NCBI GenBank assembly: GCA_934555895.1
Contig: CAKTFH010000030.1
Coordinates: 1-26,417 of the forward strand
Direction: 5' to 3'
Length of the DNA stretch: 26,417 nt
DNA from: an uncultured Muribaculaceae bacterium
GTDB lineage: Bacteria > Bacteroidota > Bacteroidia > Bacteroidales > Muribaculaceae
Made by a program: the position numbers and the translations under genes
The notes under the pieces: model-generated
The model's database searches: none
Seen by the model: only the letters and a program-made list of their open reading frames with translations
What the model was told of the DNA's origin: nothing
Shown here: positions 8,393-14,649 of the stretch, in pieces
Position numbering within the stretch: position 1 is the first letter of the stretch
Layout of the letters: every line of letters starts with the position of its first letter

Positions 8393-10864
8393 ATGAAGAA
8401 ATTATTACTCCTTATGATGGCGGCCGGTGTTGCGCTTGGAGCAAGTGCCGCAGTACCGTTTGTGAAAGGTGTGACTGCACCGATAGTCCATAAGACGCCT
8501 GTTAAAGTTGTTGCAAAAGCGATTGAACAGCAGGTGATTCTTGATGAAGATTTCTCGAAATTCACAGAGGGAAGCGAGAGTGCGCCTGCTGAAGAGATTG
8601 AATATATAGGCGGATACCGTATACCGGCAACTCGTACGGCCATGGACGGGTGGACCGGCAAGGGAGTGCATCCTGCAGGCGGGTGTGTGCAGCTTACGGA
8701 ATATGACTATGAAGGAGAGATGCGCCCCGGCTATATATCCACTCCCCGTCAGATGATGAACGGTACAGCCACTCTTACATTTCGCGCTAAAGCTTCGTCG
8801 GCAGAAGGTGCGGAACTGTGGGTAGTGCTTTGCGATGACGATTATGGTCCCGGTTACGATGAACTTGAGTTGGAGCTGACCGACGAGTGGACTTCATACG
8901 AGCTTGTAGCTACGGAGGGCTCGCTTGAACTTGAATCATATTTTCAGTTCACTCCGGAATCGGGCGAGGTGCTCCTTGATGATGTGAAAATACTCTTTAA
9001 GCAGGACCGTATTGCCAAACCGGATGCTAATGCCGCAGTGAATGTGTCGCCAACCGAGTTTATTGCAAGTTGGAACGAGGTTACCGGCGCCACCGGTTAT
9101 CGGCTCAATGTGATATGCACGGAGGCAGTTGATAATGCTGTTTCTGGCAGTATGGTAGCTGATTTTGAAGGAATCAATCTTGCGGCCGACGGCAAAACCA
9201 TTGACAGCAGCAATCCCGGCACCCCTGACGGCTGGACCTTCTCCCTTAGTGAAAAAGGTGATGCCGATGTGACAACCGATCCCCAAAATGTATCGTCAGG
9301 CAAAGCAATCGTGTTCGATGCTGTGGGCGATATTGTCGAAACCGCCGATATGCCTTATCCTATCGACGGCTTGTCGTTCTGGGTGCGCCCATCGATACCA
9401 TATGATGAGGATTATATGAACCAGAGCCTGCTCCGTGTGGAAATTTATCACAGCACTACCGGTTATTGGGAGAATATCTCGCAACTTGCCGCTTTCTACT
9501 TCAACCCCGACGGAGGTGTATATTCCTTCCCTACGGAGTCGCTCGGCGACGATGTGACCCGTGTGCGCCTCAGTATGATACAGCATTCGGTGGCAGTGTT
9601 TTATGTCGACGACCTGACAATCCACTACTCGGAGCGTGGTGTTACAAAGCCATATATAAAAGACCTCGATTTAACTGAGTGCTCTTACACTGTGAAAGAT
9701 ATCAATCCTAAAAACGAATACTCCTACTGGGTGCAGGCCGTCAACGGCGAACTGGTGTCGGCCGAGAGCTATGTGGTGTGGGTTGATGGTATCAGAGGTC
9801 TCAGTGTGGAGACTCTCGAGCCTACCGATGTTTCGGCCACAGGTTTTACCGCCAACTGGAAGCCGCTTGGACATGCTACGGAATATAAGGTGGAAACATT
9901 CCGAAGCATTACTCCTCAAAGCGACCTCTCTGATGTGTTGGTGATTGAAGAAGATTTTGAGGGCATCACTGAAGGAACTATAGATAATCCGGGCTATGAT
10001 TGGAGTTCGCCCTATGATTTCTCAGCAAATGGGATGACAGCTACTGCATGGGGCGCTACCGAGCCACGCTGGATTGCGGGAATGGCCGGTACGAACGGCA
10101 CTAATTACTGGATGGGAACTGCCGGGCTCGTGTTTACCCCCACTCTAGATCTTTCATGTTACGACGGCACCGGCATAAAGGTTGAGGCCACTGTCTATAC
10201 TACTGTCACCGAGTATGATTACTATGATGAGACCGGAAATGTGGCCACTGATACTGAAGGCATGTTTGCCATGATTTTGAGCGGCCCGACTTCCACAAAC
10301 CCGCTTGGATGGGGATACATGGATACGCCGGCACTTGGTTCGAACAGCGGAGTGATGACCATTCAGCTCAGCACCGAAAATCCCGATTTGTCGAGCGTGA
10401 TAATTGCATTCATGAATAAGAGCGGTCAGATGTTCTTTGTTGACAATGCAAGGATTACAATGAATGTTCCTGCCGGCAAATCGCTTATGACTCCTTACGG
10501 AGTGGCATCCACTACTGACACCAGTGTGAAATTCGGCGGTCTCGACCCTATATGCGATTATGCTTATTCGGTAACGGCATCCACTACCCGCAATTACGAG
10601 ACATTTACCTCTTCGCCTTCGCCGCTCAGCGTGGTTTATACCTCTACCGGAATTGAAAATGTAGCCGCCGGGCCGGAGGCAGCGCAGGTTGCGGTGTTAC
10701 CTGGTTCGATAGCCGTATCTGCTGCTGATGGAGTGACAGTGAAGGTCTATGGCATCGATGGCAAGTTAACCGCCAAGGGTATGGGAAACTGTACGCTTTC
10801 AGTCGGTGCCGGGGTGTATGTGGTTCGTGTTGGTCAGGCAGCATATAAGGTGGCCGTGAAATAG
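8393..10864 (+). CDS. Secreted fibronectin III / choice-of-anchor-type multidomain protein with sorting-like tail
   Basis: The protein has 823 residues and a signal peptide (about 1-20, MKKLLLLMMAAGVALGASA). A first jelly-roll-like module (about 47-205) opens with ILDEDFSKF and closes with VLLDDVKILF. A fibronectin III-like domain follows (about 207-470: EFIASWNEVTGATGYRLNV at its start, YSYWVQAVNG at its end), interrupted by a second module (about 254-415: VADFEGI to FYVDDLTIHY). A second fibronectin III-like domain (about 472-750: GFTANWKPLGHATEYKVE at its start, YAYSVTAS at its end) is interrupted by a third module (about 515-695: IEEDFEGI to FFVDNARITM). The tail (about 752-823) starts TGIENV and ends AGVYVVRVGQAAYKVAVK, a type A T9SS-like pattern. 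No catalytic residues are evident; a binding role on glycans or host surfaces is inferred from the fold. It is flanked by its own promoter and terminator, so it is probably monocistronic. Confidence 0.82.
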   Translation: MKKLLLLMMAAGVALGASAAVPFVKGVTAPIVHKTPVKVVAKAIEQQVILDEDFSKFTEGSESAPAEEIEYIGGYRIPATRTAMDGWTGKGVHPAGGCVQLTEYDYEGEMRPGYISTPRQMMNGTATLTFRAKASSAEGAELWVVLCDDDYGPGYDELELELTDEWTSYELVATEGSLELESYFQFTPESGEVLLDDVKILFKQDRIAKPDANAAVNVSPTEFIASWNEVTGATGYRLNVICTEAVDNAVSGSMVADFEGINLAADGKTIDSSNPGTPDGWTFSLSEKGDADVTTDPQNVSSGKAIVFDAVGDIVETADMPYPIDGLSFWVRPSIPYDEDYMNQSLLRVEIYHSTTGYWENISQLAAFYFNPDGGVYSFPTESLGDDVTRVRLSMIQHSVAVFYVDDLTIHYSERGVTKPYIKDLDLTECSYTVKDINPKNEYSYWVQAVNGELVSAESYVVWVDGIRGLSVETLEPTDVSATGFTANWKPLGHATEYKVETFRSITPQSDLSDVLVIEEDFEGITEGTIDNPGYDWSSPYDFSANGMTATAWGATEPRWIAGMAGTNGTNYWMGTAGLVFTPTLDLSCYDGTGIKVEATVYTTVTEYDYYDETGNVATDTEGMFAMILSGPTSTNPLGWGYMDTPALGSNSGVMTIQLSTENPDLSSVIIAFMNKSGQMFFVDNARITMNVPAGKSLMTPYGVASTTDTSVKFGGLDPICDYAYSVTASTTRNYETFTSSPSPLSVVYTSTGIENVAAGPEAAQVAVLPGSIAVSAADGVTVKVYGIDGKLTAKGMGNCTLSVGAGVYVVRVGQAAYKVAVK

Positions 10865-10905
10865 CATGTAGCTTTGCATATTGATTGATTTAAAGCCTGA
10901 TTATG

Positions 10906-10957
10906 AAGTACGGGCACATGCCGGCACTAAAGCCGCTGTATGTGCCCGTACTTTTTT
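10906..10957 (+). terminator. Strong rho-independent terminator after the fourth secreted-protein gene
   Basis: A 14-bp perfect stem (AAGTACGGGCACAT at 10906-10919 with ATGTGCCCGTACTT at 10940-10953) leads into six T residues (10952-10957). The 20-base loop has a small nested stem (CGGC at 10922-10925, GCCG at 10932-10935). It starts about 40 bases after the stop codon. Confidence 0.93.
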
Positions 10958-10976
10958 ATAAAACTTGATTTATCTG

Positions 10977-11007
10977 TTTGCTATTATCTTGAAAAAGACT
11001 ATTTTTG
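10977..11007 (+). promoter_or_regulatory. Bacteroidota-type promoter (TTTG-N19-TATTTTTG) for the GH20 gene
   Basis: TTTG at 10977-10980, 19 bases of spacer and TATTTTTG at 11000-11007 match the -33/-7 consensus of the phylum. The promoter lies just downstream of the preceding gene's terminator and about 70 bases before the chosen GH20 start. It argues against an upstream start at 10940, which lies within the terminator stem. Confidence 0.82.
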
Positions 11008-11077
11008 TGGAGCGGTGTGCCTACGCTTGTTGCACATGGCTCTAATATCATATATTCCGACAATAGAAAAATTGAAC

Positions 11078-12697
11078 ATGAATCGAATCATCATGGTGGT
11101 TGCAGCCGCAGTGGCTTTGGCAATGCCTTTCTGTGTAATGGCCCGTCAGGCTGCAAGTTACGATGTGGTACCTGTACCGCAACAGGTTAAAGAAATGAAG
11201 GGCAAGCCTTTCGTGCTTGACAAAAGTGTGGCTGTGATATGTCCTAAAGGCAACAGCGCCATGGAGAAAAACGCCGCCATGCTCGTTGATTACATAGAAG
11301 ATGAAACCGGACTGACTCTGGAGGTGAATCCGGCAGTGACCCCCTCGAAATGCATAGTGCTTGCCGACAACCTCAAGTCGGGCAATTCCGAGGCCTACAC
11401 ACTGAAAGTGACCGACAAGGCGGTGGATATCAACGGTGCATCGGCTGCAGGTTGCTTCTACGGCATGCAGACCCTGCGCAAATCGCTTCCTGAAGGCGCT
11501 GAAGATGCTGTTGATCTCCCTGCAGTGGAGATTTCCGATGCTCCCCGTTTCGGCTGGAGGGGCGCCCATCTCGATGTATCTCGATTCTTCTTCCCTGCCG
11601 ACAGCGTGAAGAAATATCTTGATATCATGGCTCTCCACAATATGAACCGCTTCCACTGGCATCTCACTGATGACCCCGGGTGGCGTCTCCCGTTGAAATC
11701 GCATCCCGAGCTTGTCACCCGTGGCTCGGTGCGTCGCGGTTCCATGCCTGCCGATCGCCATGCCTCCACCGACTCGATTCCTTACGGAGGATTCTACACC
11801 CCGCAGGAGGTGCGTGACATAATCAGCTATGCCGCTGACCGCCATATAACTGTAGTGCCGGAGATTGATCTCCCCGGCCACATGCTCTCGGTGCTCGCGG
11901 CTTATCCTGAGCTCGGATGCACCGGCGGCCCTTATGAGGTGGCTCCTACCTGCGGAATTTTTGCGGATATTTTATGTGGCGGCAACGACAAGGTATACGA
12001 GTTTCTTGAGAGCATGCTCACCGAGGTGGCCGAGATTTTTCCTTCGGAATATGTGCATATTGGCGGTGATGAGTGCCCGCGCGACCGCTGGAAGGCCTGC
12101 GAGAAGTGTCAGGCAAAGATTGCCGAGCTCGGGCTTAAGGATGACGAGCACAGCAGCAAGGAGGCCAAACTCCAGGCACATGTGATGGCTTTCGCATGCG
12201 ATGTTCTCGCTCGTCACGGTAAAAAGGTGATAGGCTGGGACGAGATACTTGAAGGGGGTGCGCCGGCCAACGCCGCCATAATGTCGTGGCGCGGCAGCGA
12301 AGGCGGCCAAAAGGCGGCAGCCCTCGGCCACGATGTGGTGATGACACCAAATGTATTCTGCTATCTTGACTATTATCAGGCTAAAGATAAAGACAATGAG
12401 CCGATTGCCATCGGAGGCTATGTGCCACTGAGCAAATGTTTCGCTCTGAATCCGTTTGAGGGTATAGCTCCTGAGAATCAGAAGCATATCCTCGGTGTTC
12501 AGGGTAATGTGTGGACTGAGTTTATCCGCACTTTCCCGCATATCCAGTATATGGCGCTTCCGCGCTTCGCGGCATTGAGCGAGGTGCAGTGGAGCGACCC
12601 CTCGACCCGTAATTGGGATAAGTTTGTGGAGCGCGTCAAGAAACTTGAAGGCCACTACCGCACCAATGGATACAATTACTGCGACCATTTCGAGTAA
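11078..12697 (+). CDS. Secreted beta-N-acetylhexosaminidase, glycoside hydrolase family 20
   Basis: The protein has 539 residues. The reading frame stays open upstream to 10940, but that segment crosses a terminator and a promoter. ATG 11078 instead gives a clean signal peptide (about 1-22, ending FCVMA). A GH20b-like N-terminal domain (about 27-150) is followed by the (beta/alpha)8 catalytic domain from about 155: FGWRGAHLDVSRFF, FHWHLTDDPGWRLP, PEIDLPGHM, and HIGGDECPRDRW with the catalytic Asp331-Glu332 pair. GH20 enzymes use substrate-assisted catalysis through the 2-acetamido group to release terminal GlcNAc or GalNAc from glycans. The periplasm or cell surface is the likely site, with host mucin or N-glycans or cell-wall sugars as candidate substrates. 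No CBM or sorting tail is visible, so it is a compact form. It stands alone and is probably monocistronic. Confidence 0.95.
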   Translation: MNRIIMVVAAAVALAMPFCVMARQAASYDVVPVPQQVKEMKGKPFVLDKSVAVICPKGNSAMEKNAAMLVDYIEDETGLTLEVNPAVTPSKCIVLADNLKSGNSEAYTLKVTDKAVDINGASAAGCFYGMQTLRKSLPEGAEDAVDLPAVEISDAPRFGWRGAHLDVSRFFFPADSVKKYLDIMALHNMNRFHWHLTDDPGWRLPLKSHPELVTRGSVRRGSMPADRHASTDSIPYGGFYTPQEVRDIISYAADRHITVVPEIDLPGHMLSVLAAYPELGCTGGPYEVAPTCGIFADILCGGNDKVYEFLESMLTEVAEIFPSEYVHIGGDECPRDRWKACEKCQAKIAELGLKDDEHSSKEAKLQAHVMAFACDVLARHGKKVIGWDEILEGGAPANAAIMSWRGSEGGQKAAALGHDVVMTPNVFCYLDYYQAKDKDNEPIAIGGYVPLSKCFALNPFEGIAPENQKHILGVQGNVWTEFIRTFPHIQYMALPRFAALSEVQWSDPSTRNWDKFVERVKKLEGHYRTNGYNYCDHFE

Positions 12698-12754
12698 AGC
12701 GTAAAGCGCATTACCTGGCAGCTATACGGTGGACGGTTGTCGACAGTATGTGCA

Positions 12755-12824
12755 CAAAAGTTTCTTTTATGAACTGAACTTTTCGCGATTTCACCGAAAG
12801 TTTAGTTTGTGAAAGAAACTTTTG
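12755..12824. repeat. Long imperfect inverted repeat (30-bp stem) between the GH20 gene and mlaE
   Basis: Bases 12755-12785 pair with 12795-12824. The first 13 pairs are perfect (CAAAAGTTTCTTT with AAAGAAACTTTTG). Seventeen further pairs follow with four G-T wobbles in all and one bulged T, leaving a 9-base loop. The stem is AT-rich and no U-tract separate from the stem follows. It lies 57 bases after the GH20 stop and 100 bases before the mlaE -7 element. It may act as the GH20 terminator, a regulatory RNA, a pair of protein-binding sites or a small remnant element. The same half-site AAAGTTT/AAACTTT recurs on both arms. Confidence 0.7.
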
Positions 12825-12923
12825 GGTTTAAAGTGTGACGGTGGAATAGCTGTTTGTAAGGGATTGTTGGCAGATTTGGCGCTATTTTGATGGTGAATGT
12901 GGCTTATTATGGATAAGATTCGC

Positions 12924-12931
12924 TAACTTTG
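12924..12931 (+). promoter_or_regulatory. Probable -7 promoter element (TAACTTTG) for the mlaE operon
   Basis: TAACTTTG fits TAnnTTTG. No clear TTTG lies 19-21 bases upstream, so the match is partial. Transcription would begin near 12940, giving a leader of about 85-90 bases before mlaE. Confidence 0.6.
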
Positions 12932-12954
12932 TGTGATGAATTGGCCTTTCAGCC

Positions 12955-12998
12955 TACGGAGTGCTGTGGCGCTCCAGGAGTGTGGCCGTCACTCCGTA
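12955..12998 (+). other. Hairpin in the mlaE leader
   Basis: TACGGAGTG at 12955-12963 pairs perfectly with CACTCCGTA at 12990-12998. A second nested helix is possible (GTGGC at 12966-12970 with GCCGT at 12985-12989, including wobbles). It lies between the promoter and the start codon. It is not followed by T residues and matches no riboswitch that I recognise. Confidence 0.5.
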
Positions 12999-13025
12999 CC
13001 CGTATAGGAAACACGAAGGAAAGAA

Positions 13026-13781
13026 ATGACAAACGTAATTACCAAGTCGCTCGACCAGTTGGGCCGCTACACTCTGTTTATGGGCCGCACCCTGTCGGTG
13101 CCCGACAAATGGAGCGAGTTCGGCCGACGCACCGTGCTCGAGATAATGAAACTGGGAGTTGACTCCATCCCTCTGGTGATAGTGATATCGCTTTTCATTG
13201 GAGCCGTCTGCACCATCCAGATGGTGCTCAACACCACATCGCCCCTTATGCCTGCCTACTCGGTGGGCCTTGCCACACGCGATATAGTGCTTCTCGAGTT
13301 CTCCAACTCCATTCTATGCCTGATACTTGCAGGCAAGGTGGGCAGTAATATAGCGTCGGAGATAGGCACCATGAGGGTGACCGAGCAGATTGATGCCCTT
13401 GATATAATGGGCGTGAACTCCGCCAGTTATCTCGTGGCCCCCAAAATCATAGGTTTCGTGGTGTTCATGCCCGTGCTGGTGGTGTTCTGTATCGCTATGG
13501 CTTTCGTGGGCGGATGGTTTGTGGCCGCTTTCACCGACCTCATAAGCATCACGAAATATTTCTACGGCATCCAGGCCTATTTCAACGAGTGGTATGTGTG
13601 GTACGGCCTCATAAAGTCGCTATTCTTTGCCTTCATCATAGCATCGGTGTCGAGCTTCTTCGGCTACTATGTGAAGGGTGGCGCCCTTGAGGTGGGCAAG
13701 GCAAGTACCAACGCTGTGGTTGCGAGCAGCATCCTCATACTTCTTTTCGATGTGATACTCACAAAACTTCTGCTGCAATGA
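13026..13781 (+). CDS. mlaE: MlaE-family ABC transporter permease
   Basis: The protein has 251 residues, a normal length for the MlaE/YrbE family. It is hydrophobic, with about five membrane segments (around 47-67, 88-104, 143-168, 203-222 and 232-250). It carries the family signature EIGTMRVTEQIDALDIMGV, including the EQIDAL coupling motif at about 120-125, which contacts the ATPase, followed by SYLVAPKIIG. MlaE permeases sit in the inner membrane and move phospholipid or other lipids between the inner and outer membranes with MlaF and an MCE-domain MlaD protein. The stop codon overlaps the start of the ATPase gene (ATGA), so the two are translationally coupled. No MCE (mlaD) gene lies next to it here. 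Confidence 0.94.
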   Translation: MTNVITKSLDQLGRYTLFMGRTLSVPDKWSEFGRRTVLEIMKLGVDSIPLVIVISLFIGAVCTIQMVLNTTSPLMPAYSVGLATRDIVLLEFSNSILCLILAGKVGSNIASEIGTMRVTEQIDALDIMGVNSASYLVAPKIIGFVVFMPVLVVFCIAMAFVGGWFVAAFTDLISITKYFYGIQAYFNEWYVWYGLIKSLFFAFIIASVSSFFGYYVKGGALEVGKASTNAVVASSILILLFDVILTKLLLQ

Positions 13782-14566
13782 TTGAGGTCAGGAATCTTAC
13801 AAAGTCGTTCGACGACAAGACGGTGCTTCACAATGTGAGCGCTACCTTCTATGACGGGAAGACGAATCTGATTATAGGTCAGAGCGGCTCGGGCAAGACG
13901 GTGCTGATGAAGTGCATTGTGGGTCTGATGCGCCCTGAGGAGGGCGAGATACTTTACGACGGTCGCGACTTCCTGAAAATGACCGGGCGTCAGGTAAAGA
14001 AGCTCCGCCAGGAGGTGGGCATGCTGTTTCAGGGGTCGGCGCTGTTCGACTCGGAGACAGTGCTCGGCAATGTGCTTTTCCCATTGAAGATGTTTTCCGA
14101 GATGGGTAGAGGGGAGATGCTTGACCGCGCCCGGTTCTGTCTGGAGCGTGTGAACCTCAAGGGAGCCGAAAACAAATATCCGTCGGAAATCTCGGGCGGC
14201 ATGCAGAAGCGTGTGGCCATAGCACGCGCCATTGCGCTCAATCCACGCTATCTTTTCTGCGACGAGCCCAACTCGGGCCTTGACCCCAAGACCTCGATAC
14301 TCATCGACGAGCTGCTGCACGACATAACCCATGAATATGGCATGACCACCATAATCAACACCCATGACATGAATTCGGTGCTTGGCATCGGCGAGAATAT
14401 TGTTTTCATAAACAAGGGTCATCGCGAATGGGTGGGCGACATGCGCCGCATATTCACTACCTCCAACGAGGCGCTGAATGAATTTGTGTTCGCTACCCGT
14501 CTGTTCCAGCAGGTGAAAGACTATATAATCGCGCGGGGGGAAGGCAACGGTGACAACGCACATTAA
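13778..14566 (+). CDS. mlaF: MlaF-family ABC transporter ATP-binding protein
   Basis: The protein has 262 residues and all ABC ATPase motifs: Walker A GQSGSGKT at 34-41, a Q-loop at about Gln85 (LFQGSALFD), signature SGGMQKR at 139-145, Walker B YLFCDEP with Asp162-Glu163, a D-loop SGLDP, and the switch His206 (NTHDM). The SGGMQKR signature and the LFQGSALFDS sequence are typical of MlaF/Ttg2A lipid-transport ATPases. It powers the MlaE permease, overlaps it by four bases and is the second gene of the run. The C-terminal 25 residues extend slightly past the usual core. Confidence 0.94.
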   Translation: MIEVRNLTKSFDDKTVLHNVSATFYDGKTNLIIGQSGSGKTVLMKCIVGLMRPEEGEILYDGRDFLKMTGRQVKKLRQEVGMLFQGSALFDSETVLGNVLFPLKMFSEMGRGEMLDRARFCLERVNLKGAENKYPSEISGGMQKRVAIARAIALNPRYLFCDEPNSGLDPKTSILIDELLHDITHEYGMTTIINTHDMNSVLGIGENIVFINKGHREWVGDMRRIFTTSNEALNEFVFATRLFQQVKDYIIARGEGNGDNAH

Positions 14567-14649
14567 TATACAAATTAAGGTGACAGCAGCATCGCATCGT
14601 CGACACTTCCGGGCGCACATAACTTATCAGATGATGCATTGACAGATAT

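Larger units (their letters stand above)
12698..13025. other. Intergenic region before mlaE: long inverted repeat, promoter and structured leader
   Basis: These 328 bases contain no convincing coding region. They start with a tandem TAAAGCG repeat (12695-12708, overlapping the GH20 stop). A 30-bp imperfect inverted repeat follows (12755-12824), then a -7 element (12924-12931) and a leader of about 90 bases with a 9-bp hairpin (12955-12998). A short open frame at 12929-13162 runs through the leader into mlaE and is not considered real. Confidence 0.7.

Noticed and set aside
10940..11077. N-terminal extension of the GH20 frame
   Set aside because: The extension begins inside a terminator stem and runs through the promoter at 10977-11007. 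The ATG at 11078 gives a proper signal peptide.
13667..14620. Open frame of 317 codons on the - strand antisense to mlaF
   Set aside because: It is antisense to an ABC ATPase with every motif intact. No domain or start context supports it.
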